64,000 nt of DNA from DP-19 sp036496285. Lineage in GTDB: Bacteria > Desulfobacterota > Binatia > UTPRO1. Positions 1 to 7,857 of this stretch are shown here, in pieces. Location: positions 52,974 to 116,973 of the forward strand of contig DASXLI010000053.1 in the NCBI GenBank assembly GCA_036496285.1. Reading direction: 5' to 3'. The notes below the pieces were generated by a model. It was not told the DNA's origin, searched no databases, and worked only from the letters and a program-made list of their open reading frames with translations. A program made the translations under genes and the position numbers. Each line of letters begins with the position of its first letter. The first letter of the stretch is position 1.

Positions 1-92
1 GGAGCTTGCAGAACTGCGCGTTCGGCCGGAAACCCTGCGCCGTCACCCGATCCGGGGATCGATCCGGGACCGGGCGACGACGCAGTGCTCGA

Positions 93-653
93 TCACTTCG
101 CGTGGTGCTTGACGCGGCCGACGTGCCGGCGCGTCGTTGCAACCGCACGCGCTTCCGTGTGCACGGCCTCGTCGGCGGAGTCGGTCGACACCGCGGCGAG
201 ATGCTCGGCTTGCTCGGCCGACGCCTCGGCGCGCACGGCTGCAACCTCGGCGCGACGCGCGGGCGACGCGGCGAGATACCACGTAACGATGCGCGCGCGC
301 ATTGCCGGATCGAGCGGATGCACGAACTGGCGCAGGCCGATCTCGGGACGGCCGAGGATGGAAGCGCGAGCGAACGCGTACTCGCTGTTCAGTCGCAGGT
401 AGTAGAGATGGATCTCGTACGCATCGAGCGGCGGAACGTTGTCGACCTCGATGCGCTCCACCCAGTCCGGGTAGCCCCGGCGCTCGATGAGCAGCGCGAT
501 CTCGGGATTCCTCTTCATCTCGAGCTCGAGTGCCCGCGGTCCGAGCGCAATCGGGGGTCCGACGGGATTGCTCGTCGCCAAGGAGACCGCCGCCGCACAG
601 AGGACCGAGGCCAACACCGACCCGATCGTCACCACCAAACGTCCGTTTCGCAT
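93..653 (-). CDS. Secreted or periplasmic hypothetical protein
   Basis: I do not recognise a family. The 186-residue product starts with a basic N-terminus and a hydrophobic stretch rich in Val, Leu and Ala (about residues 5-25), which looks like a Sec signal peptide. The mature part is mixed helical with a Tyr/Leu-rich patch around YEIHLYYLRLN, then an Ala/Glu-rich helix and a basic His-rich tail. I chose the ATG at 653 because an AGGAGG-like ribosome site sits 7 bases upstream; an in-frame GTG at 659 lies too close to it. The gene is divergent from the CBS-domain gene to its right. Function unknown; that it is a real gene is supported by the start context and the signal peptide. Confidence 0.6.
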   Translation of the reverse strand: MRNGRLVVTIGSVLASVLCAAAVSLATSNPVGPPIALGPRALELEMKRNPEIALLIERRGYPDWVERIEVDNVPPLDAYEIHLYYLRLNSEYAFARASILGRPEIGLRQFVHPLDPAMRARIVTWYLAASPARRAEVAAVRAEASAEQAEHLAAVSTDSADEAVHTEARAVATTRRHVGRVKHHAK

Positions 654-760
654 ACGCACCCTCCTCCTCGTCGTCCCACGAACTTAGCCGATGGCGCGCG
701 CGCCTGTCAGCCCTCGAAGTAGGCCCCGGATCCGACCCTTGCGCCCTCCACGCGGCTTTC

Positions 761-766
761 TATACA
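761..766 (+). promoter_or_regulatory. Weak candidate promoter for the CBS/CorC gene
   Basis: TTGCGC at 739-744 and TATACA at 761-766 are 16 bases apart and lie 73 bases before the chosen ATG. The match to the sigma-70 consensus is partial (3/6 and 4/6). This is only a candidate. Confidence 0.25.
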
Positions 767-838
767 GTCAAACGTCCCGCCGATGCTCGCGCGACCCATG
801 AGCAGCCCGCCCCTCGCGGCCCCTCCGGGTTTCCGCGC

Positions 839-2158
839 ATGAGCGTTGGCACCTCGCTGATCCTCGCGATTCTCATCGTACTTTTCAACGCTTTTTTCGT
901 GGCAACCGAGTTCGCGATCGTCAAGGCCCGGGCGAGCCGGGTCCAGGAGCTGCTGCGCGAGGGGGCCCGCGGGGCGGCCGCCGCCGAGGAGGTCCTGCAG
1001 AACCTCGACTCCTACCTCTCGGCGACGCAGCTCGGGGTGACCCTCGCCAGCCTGGCGCTCGGTTGGGTCGGCGAGCCGGCGTTCGCGGCAGTCCTATGGC
1101 CGGTATTCGACTCGCTCGGCGTCTGGTCACCGGCCGTGGTCCACAGCATCTCCCTCACCCTGGCCTTCGCCGTGATCACGTTCCTGCACATCGTCCTCGG
1201 CGAGCTGACCCCCAAGTTCTTCGCGATCTCGCGCCCGGAGGAGGTCGCCCTGGTAGCCGCGGCGCCACTCCGCGCCTTCCGCCGGCTCTGCGCGCCCGGG
1301 CTCTGGCTGCTCAACAACTCCGCCAATGCCTTCATGCGCCTGCTCGGCATCCGACGGGCCTCCAGTCTGGAGCTGGCCCACTCGGAGGAGGAGCTGCGCA
1401 TCCTGCTCACCGAGTCGCATCGCACGGGGACGCTCTCGGCGTCGAAGCGGAAGCTGTTGGAGAACGTCTTCGACTACACGCACCGTTCCGCCAAGCACAT
1501 CATGGTGCCGCGCGCCGAGATCATCTACCTGACCTTGCGCAAGACGTTCGCCGAGAACCTCGACACCATCCGCAACAACCAGCATACGCGTTACCCGCTC
1601 TGCGAGACCGACATCGACCACGTCGTCGGCATGATCCACGTGAAGGACCTCTTTCAGCCCGCCGAGGGCGAGGCGCAGGTGTCCGACCTGTTGCGCGTCA
1701 AGCGCGAGCTGCTGTTCGTCCCCGAGACGCGGCCGCTCGAGCTGCTGCAGCGCGACTTCCAGCAGCGCCGCATCCACATGGCGCTCGTCGTCGACGAGTA
1801 CGGCAGCACGACGGGCCTGGTCACGCTCGAGGACATCCTCGAGGAGATCGTCGGCGAGATCCAGGACGAGTTCGATGCCGAACCACCGAAGATGGCGGCG
1901 AGCGGTAGCGGCTACGTCGTCGACGGTCTCGTGCTGATCGACGACATCGCCGAGCGGCTCGGCATCGAGGTCGTGGAGCCGGAGAGCAACACCCTCGGTG
2001 GCTTCGTCATCTCGCGGCTCGGGCGCATCGCCCGCGTCGGCGACGTGGTGAAGCTCGACGGATACGACGTGAAGGTCATCGAGTTGAGGGGCCGGCGCGT
2101 GAGCAAGCTGCTGCTCACGCCGATCGCCGGCCACGAACGCGCGCCGAAATCGGCGTAG
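839..2158 (+). CDS. HlyC/CorC family membrane protein (DUF21 + CBS pair + CorC_HlyC)
   Basis: Integral membrane protein of 439 residues in the CNNM/CorC family, whose members are implicated in Mg2+ or Co2+ efflux and resistance. Residues 1 to about 190 form the DUF21 membrane domain, with an N-terminal helix ending FNAFFVATEFAIVKAR and further helices around FAVITFLHIVLGELTPKFFA, the family signature. Two cytosolic CBS domains follow (from about 210), including MVPRAEI and a second around LVVDEYGSTTGLVTLEDI. The last 80 residues form the CorC_HlyC domain with LGGFVISRLGRI. The reading frame is open far upstream, but only the ATG at 839 gives the normal family N-terminus; there is no strong ribosome site. 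Transport substrate is inferred from the family only. Confidence 0.88.
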   Translation: MSVGTSLILAILIVLFNAFFVATEFAIVKARASRVQELLREGARGAAAAEEVLQNLDSYLSATQLGVTLASLALGWVGEPAFAAVLWPVFDSLGVWSPAVVHSISLTLAFAVITFLHIVLGELTPKFFAISRPEEVALVAAAPLRAFRRLCAPGLWLLNNSANAFMRLLGIRRASSLELAHSEEELRILLTESHRTGTLSASKRKLLENVFDYTHRSAKHIMVPRAEIIYLTLRKTFAENLDTIRNNQHTRYPLCETDIDHVVGMIHVKDLFQPAEGEAQVSDLLRVKRELLFVPETRPLELLQRDFQQRRIHMALVVDEYGSTTGLVTLEDILEEIVGEIQDEFDAEPPKMAASGSGYVVDGLVLIDDIAERLGIEVVEPESNTLGGFVISRLGRIARVGDVVKLDGYDVKVIELRGRRVSKLLLTPIAGHERAPKSA

Positions 2159-2176
2159 GAGGCAGGACGACCCGAC

Positions 2177-3319
2177 ATGCTGAGCTTCGAACTCACGCCC
2201 GAGCAGGAGCAGTTGAAGACCACCGCGCGCCGCTTCGCCGAGGAGGTGATCGTCCCGGCCGCGCCGCGCCACGACGAGGAGGAATCGTTCCCGCACGAGG
2301 TCTGCCGCAAGGCGTGGGAGCTCGGCTTGATGAACGTCGGGATACCCCGCGAGTACGGCGGGCTCGGCCTGGGCGAGCTCGACACCTGTCTCCTCGTGGA
2401 GCAGCTCAACTGGGGCTGCTCCGGGATCGCAAACGCGCTCGCGGCGAACGGCCTCGCGACGCACCCGCTCCTGATCGCCGGCAGCGACGAGCAGAAGCGG
2501 ACCTATCTGAGCCAGCTCACCGACGACTGCGGCTACGCGGCGTTCGCGATCACCGAGCCCGGCGCGGGCTCCGACGTCGCCGGCATGCAGACCACCTTCA
2601 AGCGGGTCGGCGACGAGTACGTCATCACCGGCACCAAGCACTTCATCTCGAACGGCACCGTCGCCAACTGGTACACGGTCTTCGCCCGCCCGGAGAAGAC
2701 GAAGCGCCACGAGGGCATCACGTGCTTCGTGTTCCCCTCCGACTTGCCCGGTATCACCCGCAACAAGATGAAGCACAAGCTCGGGCAGCGCGCCGCGGAC
2801 ACCGCCGAGATCGTCTTCGAGGAGGTGCGGATTCCGCGCAGCGCGCTCGTCGGCGAGGAAGGGCAGGGCTTCAAGATCGCCATGCAGACCTTCGACCGCT
2901 CGCGGCCGGAGATCGCCGCGATCGCGATCGGGCTCTCGCAGCGCGCCCTCGACGAGTGCGTGCGCTATGCCCAGGAGCGGCAGCAGTTCGGGCAGGCGAT
3001 CGCCAGCTTCCAGGCGATCCAGTTCATGCTCGCGGACATGGCCGTCGCGGTCGAGGCCATGCGACTTCTCACGTACAAGGCGGCCTGGATGATCGACAGC
3101 GGCGCCCCGGCGTCGATCGTGTCGAGCTACGCCAAGGCCTTCGGCGCCGACCAGGCGATGCGCATCGCCACGGACGCGGTGCAAGTGTTCGGCGGCTACG
3201 GCTACATGAAGGAATATCCCGTCGAGAAGCTCATGCGGGATGCCAAGCTGCTGCAGATCTACGAGGGCACGTCGCAGATCCAGCGGGTCGTGATCGCCCG
3301 CAACCTGCTGCGCGGGTAG
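2177..3319 (+). CDS. Acyl-CoA dehydrogenase, short-chain (butyryl-CoA dehydrogenase) type
   Basis: FAD-dependent flavoprotein of 380 residues that would oxidise acyl-CoA to trans-2-enoyl-CoA in fatty-acid beta-oxidation, passing electrons to ETF. The three-domain ACAD fold is visible: the helical N-domain starts FELTPEQEQL, the middle beta-domain carries the FAD/substrate signature AFAITEPGAGSDVAGM, and the C-domain has RQQFGQAI, VFGGYGYMKEYPVEKLMRDA and YEGTSQIQRVVIARNLL. The Glu of YEGT is the usual catalytic base of short- and medium-chain members. Length is normal. It starts 18 bases after the CBS/CorC gene, possibly in the same transcript. Chain-length specificity cannot be read with certainty. 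Confidence 0.93.
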   Translation: MLSFELTPEQEQLKTTARRFAEEVIVPAAPRHDEEESFPHEVCRKAWELGLMNVGIPREYGGLGLGELDTCLLVEQLNWGCSGIANALAANGLATHPLLIAGSDEQKRTYLSQLTDDCGYAAFAITEPGAGSDVAGMQTTFKRVGDEYVITGTKHFISNGTVANWYTVFARPEKTKRHEGITCFVFPSDLPGITRNKMKHKLGQRAADTAEIVFEEVRIPRSALVGEEGQGFKIAMQTFDRSRPEIAAIAIGLSQRALDECVRYAQERQQFGQAIASFQAIQFMLADMAVAVEAMRLLTYKAAWMIDSGAPASIVSSYAKAFGADQAMRIATDAVQVFGGYGYMKEYPVEKLMRDAKLLQIYEGTSQIQRVVIARNLLRG

Positions 3320-3367
3320 GCGCCCGGCCGCCGCGCGCCCGTGACACACTCGGGCGCCCGGCGGCGG

Positions 3368-3394
3368 CTCCTGGCACCTGCCATGTGCCAGGAG
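3368..3394. repeat. Perfect 10-bp inverted repeat with 7-base loop
   Basis: CTCCTGGCAC at 3368-3377 is the exact reverse complement of GTGCCAGGAG at 3385-3394. It lies 48 bases after the acyl-CoA dehydrogenase stop. No T-run follows on either strand, so it is a weak terminator candidate; it could also be a protein-binding site or an RNA stability hairpin. The rest of the 180-base spacer shows nothing recognisable. Confidence 0.6.
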
Positions 3395-3500
3395 AGGCGC
3401 ATGCGGCTCTCCCGATCGCCGCCAATACTGGGGTCCCGCCTGGCTCGGGCCTTGCTCCACCGTCCTCCAGCAGCCACGACGCGCCGGAAAGGACACCCCC

Positions 3501-3707
3501 ATGCCAGCCCTCTCGATCGATCGGAGCCCCATGCAGCGGAACACCGTCGTCATCGACGGGCAGTCGCTCGAGCTCTGGGCCCCGCAGGTGGCGGACTTCT
3601 CCTGCATGCCCGACGACCTGAAGTCCTACATGGCCCGCGGACGCTGGGATCTCGTGTTCAACGCCCTCTGCTACCTCGCCGACGCCGTCCCGGAGGGCCA
3701 GGCCTAG
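3501..3707 (+). CDS. Small hypothetical protein, 68 residues
   Basis: I do not recognise a family. The product is acidic with no membrane segment; it contains VIDGQSLELWAPQVADFSCM and a C-terminal helix with WDLVFNALCYLADAVPE. A GGAAAGGA ribosome site lies about 8 bases before the ATG; an internal ATG at residue 11 is an alternative. It is preceded by the 3368-3394 hairpin and is convergent with the downstream minus-strand parB paralogue, whose stop is 21 bases away. Codon use looks like that of its neighbours. It is plausible as a real short gene but unsupported by homology I can name. Confidence 0.5.
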   Translation: MPALSIDRSPMQRNTVVIDGQSLELWAPQVADFSCMPDDLKSYMARGRWDLVFNALCYLADAVPEGQA

Positions 3708-3728
3708 CTCGCCGGCGGCGCACTCGTC

Positions 3729-4538
3729 TCAGAGCGCGCCGAGCGTCGCATCGACGCGCTTGCGGGTCCGTCGCAACACCCGCCCGAGCCGCTTGCGCTC
3801 GGCCTCGTCGAGGACGGCCGCGTCCAGCCCGCGGAGCTTGCGGTTCAGTCGGCGCGCCGCCGCCATGACCTCGCCCGCCGTCTGCGGCGGTGCGACCTGG
3901 CGCGACTCGCGGAACTTGTGCACCGAGAGGTTCGCGAGCTTCACCCGCCGCCAGAGCTTCAGCATGTCCGACTCGGAGCCCTGGCGCGCGATCGCCATCA
4001 GGATTTCGCGCGAGATCGAGGGATAGCGGTGGATCTCCGCCTTCACCTCGGCCGGGAGCCGGGTGAGGACGAGCATGTTCGAGACGTAGGGCCGGCTCTT
4101 GTGGAGGAGCTGTGCCAGCACCTGGTGGGTGTAGCCGTAGCGCGCCACCATCGCGCCGAGGCCTTCGGCCTCTTCCAGCGCCGTCAGATCCTCGCGCTGG
4201 AGGTTCTCGATCAGGGCGATCTCGTTCGGATCGTCGTCGCGGATGATCGCCGGCATCGAGCGCAAGCCGGCGTTCATGGCCGCCCGATAGCGGCGCTCGC
4301 CGGCCATGATCATGAAGCCGTCGTTGTTCCGCTTCACGATGATCGGCTGCAGGATGCCCCGCATGCGCACCGATTCCGTGAGCTCCTCGAGCGCCTGCGG
4401 ATCGATGAAACGCCGCGGCTGGTTGGGGTTCGGGTGAATCTGCTCGATCGGGATCGCTGCCAGCAGGACCCGATGTCCACCGAGGAATTGGCCCGCAGCA
4501 AGGCCGTTCGCTCGTGCTGCTCCTGCGATTGCTTCCAC
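3729..4538 (-). CDS. ParB/Spo0J-family DNA-binding protein, orphan paralogue
   Basis: A second ParB-family protein of 269 residues, without a parA partner. The N-terminal CTP-binding/ParB domain begins IPIEQIHPNPNQPRRF and holds GERRYRAAMNAG (box II-type CTPase motif) and ENLQREDLTALEEAEG. The central helix-turn-helix region is YGYTHQVLAQLLHKSRPYVS. The C-terminus is a basic Arg-rich helix rather than the usual ParB dimer domain. The frame stays open upstream through the atpE terminator, so I chose the GTG at 4538: it has AGGGAGG 5 bases before it and removes the overlap with the terminator. Family members include chromosome-segregation ParB, Noc and plasmid regulators; its own DNA site is not evident here. 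Confidence 0.87.
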   Translation of the reverse strand: MEAIAGAARANGLAAGQFLGGHRVLLAAIPIEQIHPNPNQPRRFIDPQALEELTESVRMRGILQPIIVKRNNDGFMIMAGERRYRAAMNAGLRSMPAIIRDDDPNEIALIENLQREDLTALEEAEGLGAMVARYGYTHQVLAQLLHKSRPYVSNMLVLTRLPAEVKAEIHRYPSISREILMAIARQGSESDMLKLWRRVKLANLSVHKFRESRQVAPPQTAGEVMAAARRLNRKLRGLDAAVLDEAERKRLGRVLRRTRKRVDATLGAL

Positions 4539-4662
4539 CGCAGCCTCCCTTCCACCCAACCTGCGCGTCACGAGGACGCGACCCGTGACCAGGAGCCTTC
4601 GGGATCGTCGCGCGGGAGCATACCGTGATTCGGTGGGACGCCCAAGGGTTTTCTGCCGGTCG

Positions 4663-4700
4663 GGACAAAAAAAGGGGGGCGGTTGCCCGCCCCCCTTTTC
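4663..4700 (-). terminator. Rho-independent terminator after atpE
   Basis: On the minus strand a 9-bp GC stem (GGGGGGCGG at 4674-4682 on the plus strand pairing with CCGCCCCCC at 4687-4695; 4-base loop) is followed by seven T residues (plus-strand A-run 4667-4673). The opposite side has four T residues, so weak bidirectional action is possible. It closes the hemL-atpE transcript 32 bases beyond the atpE stop and separates it from the parB paralogue. From 4539 to 4662 I see no other feature. Confidence 0.9.
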
Positions 4701-4732
4701 ACCGACGGGCGCCGTCACCGGCGCCGTCATCG

Positions 4733-5047
4733 TCAGATCTTGCCCTGGAGGAAGAACGCGATGACGAGCGCGTACAGACAGAGCGCCTCCATGAGCGCGA
4801 GGCCGAGGATCATCGGCACAAAGATGCGGTCGGCAGAGTTCGGGTTGCGGCCGATGCTCTCCATGGCCGCCGCCGTCGCCCGGCCCTGACCGAGCGCGAC
4901 GCCGAAGGCCGCGATGCCGATGCCGAGACCGGCCGCGAGGGCGATCAGCCCGCCGTTGCCGGCTGCGGCCCCTTCCGCGGCGAAGCTCGGCACCGCAACC
5001 AGCAGAAACGCCAGTACGAACATGATGCTCGATACGACTTTGGACAT
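4733..5047 (-). CDS. atpE: ATP synthase F0 subunit c
   Basis: Proteolipid of the rotor ring of F-type ATP synthase, 104 residues. It has a signal-peptide-like N-terminal leader (hydrophobic, ending near PSFAAEG), then two helices joined by a polar loop with ESIGRNPN. The ion-binding carboxylate is the Glu of LGLALMEALCLY in helix 2. The residue after that Glu is Ala, not Ser or Thr, which argues for proton rather than sodium coupling. The ATG at 5047 has AAGGAGG just upstream; the open frame further upstream lacks a site. It is the last gene of hemL-atpZ-atpI-atpB-atpE and is followed by a terminator. Leader-bearing c subunits are known in deltaproteobacterial relatives. Confidence 0.96.
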   Translation of the reverse strand: MSKVVSSIMFVLAFLLVAVPSFAAEGAAAGNGGLIALAAGLGIGIAAFGVALGQGRATAAAMESIGRNPNSADRIFVPMILGLALMEALCLYALVIAFFLQGKI

Positions 5048-5144
5048 CTGTCCTCCTTGGTTGATGCCCTCGCGCGGCCCGCTCCGCACCACTCCTCTGT
5101 CCTCTTCCCCGCGCGGCGCCGAGAGCCGTTGAAGCCGTTGCCGA

Positions 5145-5837
5145 CTAGTGATCGTGGCTGATCGCCAGGGCGACGTAGACCATGGTGAGCAGCGTGAAGA
5201 CGAGCGCCTGGACCAGCGAGACGAAGGTCCCGAGCAGGTAGAACATCACCGGGATGACCACTTTCGTCAGGTCGGTGAAGATACCGAGCACGAGGTGATC
5301 GGCGAACATGTTGCCGTAGAGCCGGATGGCGAGCGAAGCCGGCCGGAACAGGTGGCTGAAGCCCTCGACGATGATCATGAGGGGCGCCAGCACGAGGAGC
5401 GGGCCGGTGAACTGCTTCAGGTAGGCCGCGCCGTGCGCCCGGATGCCGTAGAAATTGTAGGCCAGGAACGACACGAACCCGAGGCCGAACGTGATGTTGA
5501 AGTTGTCGGTCGGCGGCGTGAAACCCGGCAGCAACCCCACCAGGTTCGCGCAGAGGATGAAGAGGAAGAAGCTGCCGAAGAGCGGCACGTACTTCGGCGC
5601 GTCGTGCCCCATCACGCCCTCGGCGAGGCTCGTCATGAACTCGGTCACGACCTCGGCGAGATTGCGCGCGCTGAAGCCCGTGTCCGGTACCGTCGGATCC
5701 GTCGCGGCCGCGAGCTGCGCCCGCGCCCGCAGACCGAAGACGAACAGCAGCACCATCACGAGCAGGGCGGTTGCGAGGTGCGGCGGCAGCGCCGACAGCC
5801 CCGGAATGACCCCCACCCAGGTGAATCCGTGTTCCAT
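5145..5837 (-). CDS. atpB: ATP synthase F0 subunit a
   Basis: Membrane stator subunit a (230 residues), which forms the two proton half-channels against the c ring. Five or six hydrophobic helices are visible. The essential Arg is in ASLAIRLYGNMFADH, and the last helices hold VSLVQALVFTLLTMVYVALA. The ATG at 5837 has GAAGGAG upstream. It lies between atpI and atpE on the minus strand. The F1 and b genes are not here but about 21 kb to the right. Confidence 0.97.
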   Translation of the reverse strand: MEHGFTWVGVIPGLSALPPHLATALLVMVLLFVFGLRARAQLAAATDPTVPDTGFSARNLAEVVTEFMTSLAEGVMGHDAPKYVPLFGSFFLFILCANLVGLLPGFTPPTDNFNITFGLGFVSFLAYNFYGIRAHGAAYLKQFTGPLLVLAPLMIIVEGFSHLFRPASLAIRLYGNMFADHLVLGIFTDLTKVVIPVMFYLLGTFVSLVQALVFTLLTMVYVALAISHDH

Positions 5838-5852
5838 GCGTCCCTGCTCCTT

Positions 5853-6218
5853 CTAGGCCCGGCCGTGCGCCGCAAGCGGCATGCACGCATCGAGCACGAC
5901 GGCGACCGGCAGCGTCGTCACCCCGATCGCGAACGAGATCCCGTCCACCAGCGAGCGCGGCAGCAGCAGCGCCGACGCCGGAATTGCCAGCAGCACGACC
6001 GATTTCGCGAGCGCCATCGAGATGATCCGTGCGAGCGGCGTGTGGCGCGTCAGCACGGCTGCCCCGAGACGGCGGATCATCGTGAAATCGAGGAGCGCCG
6101 CGGCGCCGCCGAGTGCCACGCCGAACGGCCGCGCGATGCCAGTCGCGAGCACGAGCGCCGCCGCGACCAGGGTCATGGTCGTCATCAGCCATTCGATACG
6201 GACCAGCCGCTGCGTCAT
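5853..6218 (-). CDS. ATP synthase subunit I-like membrane protein (AtpI)
   Basis: A 121-residue protein with about four hydrophobic segments (for example LVAAALVLATGIARPFGVAL and SFAIGVTTLPVAVVLDA). Position between atpZ and atpB and the topology match the ATP synthase I family, which in other bacteria helps assemble the c ring or supply Mg2+. Sequence conservation in that family is low, so the call rests mainly on context. Its ATG overlaps the stop of the upstream atpZ-like gene (ATGA). Confidence 0.7.
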   Translation of the reverse strand: MTQRLVRIEWLMTTMTLVAAALVLATGIARPFGVALGGAAALLDFTMIRRLGAAVLTRHTPLARIISMALAKSVVLLAIPASALLLPRSLVDGISFAIGVTTLPVAVVLDACMPLAAHGRA

Positions 6219-6451
6219 GATTCGTTGCGCTCGTACCGTTGTAGGATTTGCACCATGCGATAGAAGCCGATCACCGTACCCGCGATGATCATCGCCAGGG
6301 CCAGCCAGCCCCCGGTGCCGAGCCAGCGATCTAGCGCAATTCCCCCGACAATTCCACCGAAGACGCTGCCGATGAACTCGAACGCGACCGCCCAGTACTT
6401 GGCGGAGCGGACGATCGGGTTGTTCGGTCCCAGCCCGTCGTCAGGGAGCAC
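6215..6451 (-). CDS. AtpZ/AtpI family small membrane protein
   Basis: Seventy-eight residues with two transmembrane helices: FEFIGSVFGGIVGGIALDRWLG and WLALAMIIAGTVIGFYRMVQ. This is the pattern of the two-helix AtpZ (F0F1-ATPase subunit, PF09527-like) proteins, which associate with the ATP synthase and with AtpI. I chose the GTG at 6451, which overlaps the hemL stop (GTGCTCCCTGA) and has GAGG 6 bases upstream; the longer frame would begin at a TTG inside hemL. Translational coupling to hemL and to atpI is likely. Confidence 0.75.
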   Translation of the reverse strand: MLPDDGLGPNNPIVRSAKYWAVAFEFIGSVFGGIVGGIALDRWLGTGGWLALAMIIAGTVIGFYRMVQILQRYERNES

Positions 6452-7715
6452 GCAGGACCTCGTCCGCGGCGGCAATCGTCTCGTCGACGTCGGTCTCGCT
6501 GTGCCCGAGGGAGAGGAACATGGCCTCGAACGGCGACGGCGGCAGATAGAAGCCGCGCTCGAGCATCCCGTAGAAGAAGCTGCGGAAGCGGGCGCGATCG
6601 AGCTGCTCGACCTCGGCGAGACTCTGCGCCTGCCCGAGCCCGAAGAAGAGTGTCAGCAGGGATCCGACGCGCTGCACGCAGCCGGCAACCCCGCGCGCGG
6701 CGAGGGCGCGTTCGAGACCGGCCGCGAGGCGGGCGCCGAGCGCCTCGAGCCGCGCGTAGGCGGCCTCGTCGAGCAGGCTCAGCGTCTCGCGCCCGGCCGC
6801 CATCGTCACCGGATTCCCGGCGAGCGTGCCCGCCTGGTAGACGGGACCGAGCGGCGCGAGCTGCTCCATGACGTCGGCGCGGCCGCCGAAGGCGCCGACC
6901 GGCAGCCCGCCGCCAATGATCTTCCCGAGGCACGTGAGGTCGGGCGTCACGCCGAACCGTCCCTGGGCGCCGCCGCGCCCGAGGCGGAAGCCGGTGATCA
7001 CCTCGTCGAAGATGAGGAGGGCACCGGACGCTGCCGTCGCCTCGCGCAGCGCGGCGAGGAAGCCCGGCGCCGGCGGCACGACGCCCATGTTCGCGGCGAC
7101 CGGCTCGACGATCACCGCTGCGAGCTCGGCGCCGCGCGCCGCGACGAACGTACGCACCTCGTCGATCGCGTTGTAGCCGGCGACGACCGTGTGCATCGTG
7201 ACCGACTCCGGCACGCCGGCGCTGTCCGGCAGCGCGAACGTCATCGGCCCCGAGCCGGCGCGTACGAGGAGGCCGTCGGAGTGGCCGTGATAGCACCCCG
7301 CGAACTTGAGGATGGTCGAGCGCTTGGTGAAGGCGCGCGCGACGCGCACCGCCGACATCGTCGCCTCCGTGCCCGACGTGACCATGCGCAGCCGCTCGAT
7401 CGACGGCAGGGCGGCTCGGATCGTCCGCCCGAGATCGATCTCGACCGGCGTCGGCGCGCCGTAGCCGAGCCCGGCCGCAGCCTGCTGCTGCACCGCCTGC
7501 ACGACGCGCGGGTGCGCGTGGCCTGCGATCGCCGCGCCCCACGAGCCGACGTAGTCGCGATAGCTGCGCCCATCGGCGTCGGTGATCGTGGCGCCGCGCG
7601 CGCGCGTGATGAAGAGCGGCGTGCCGTCGACGTTGCGCCAGGCGCGCACCGGACTGTTCACGCCGCCCGGAAACAGGCGCGACGCCTCGTCGAATAGCTT
7701 CGTCGAAAGAGTCAT
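6441..7715 (-). CDS. hemL: Glutamate-1-semialdehyde 2,1-aminomutase
   Basis: PLP enzyme of 424 residues that converts glutamate-1-semialdehyde to 5-aminolevulinate in the C5 tetrapyrrole pathway. Typical features: FPGGVNSPVRAW near the N-terminus, GSWGAAIAGHAHP, SGTEATMSAVRVARA, CYHGHSDGLL, the PLP-holding IFDEVITGFRLG, and the Schiff-base Lys in CLGKIIGGGLPVGAFGG. The ATG at 7715 gives the standard family start; the open frame further upstream runs into the dnaA leader region. It heads the minus-strand transcript hemL-atpZ-atpI-atpB-atpE, diverging from dnaA. Confidence 0.97.
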   Translation of the reverse strand: MTLSTKLFDEASRLFPGGVNSPVRAWRNVDGTPLFITRARGATITDADGRSYRDYVGSWGAAIAGHAHPRVVQAVQQQAAAGLGYGAPTPVEIDLGRTIRAALPSIERLRMVTSGTEATMSAVRVARAFTKRSTILKFAGCYHGHSDGLLVRAGSGPMTFALPDSAGVPESVTMHTVVAGYNAIDEVRTFVAARGAELAAVIVEPVAANMGVVPPAPGFLAALREATAASGALLIFDEVITGFRLGRGGAQGRFGVTPDLTCLGKIIGGGLPVGAFGGRADVMEQLAPLGPVYQAGTLAGNPVTMAAGRETLSLLDEAAYARLEALGARLAAGLERALAARGVAGCVQRVGSLLTLFFGLGQAQSLAEVEQLDRARFRSFFYGMLERGFYLPPSPFEAMFLSLGHSETDVDETIAAADEVLRAP

Positions 7716-7857
7716 CGCGGCGCGCGCTTTTTCGCTAGCATCGGCACCCGCAACCGTCAACGAAATCTCTTGCGTCCCCACATCAAAGCGTCTACAGATG
7801 CCGCCGGCCTTCGGTCGGTTTCCCTTTCTCGTCGGGTTCGAATCTCATGATTTTCGT

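Noticed and set aside
1..92. Possible gene end at the left edge
   Set aside because: Open frames here have no recognisable product or start; nothing can be supported.
1127..3607. Very long minus-strand open frame (826 codons) opposite the CBS/CorC and acyl-CoA dehydrogenase genes
   Set aside because: Antisense shadow of high-GC coding sequence; composition is Arg/Asp/Leu/Val-rich without domains, while the plus-strand genes have clear families. The same applies to 44621-47455 and 48184-50580.
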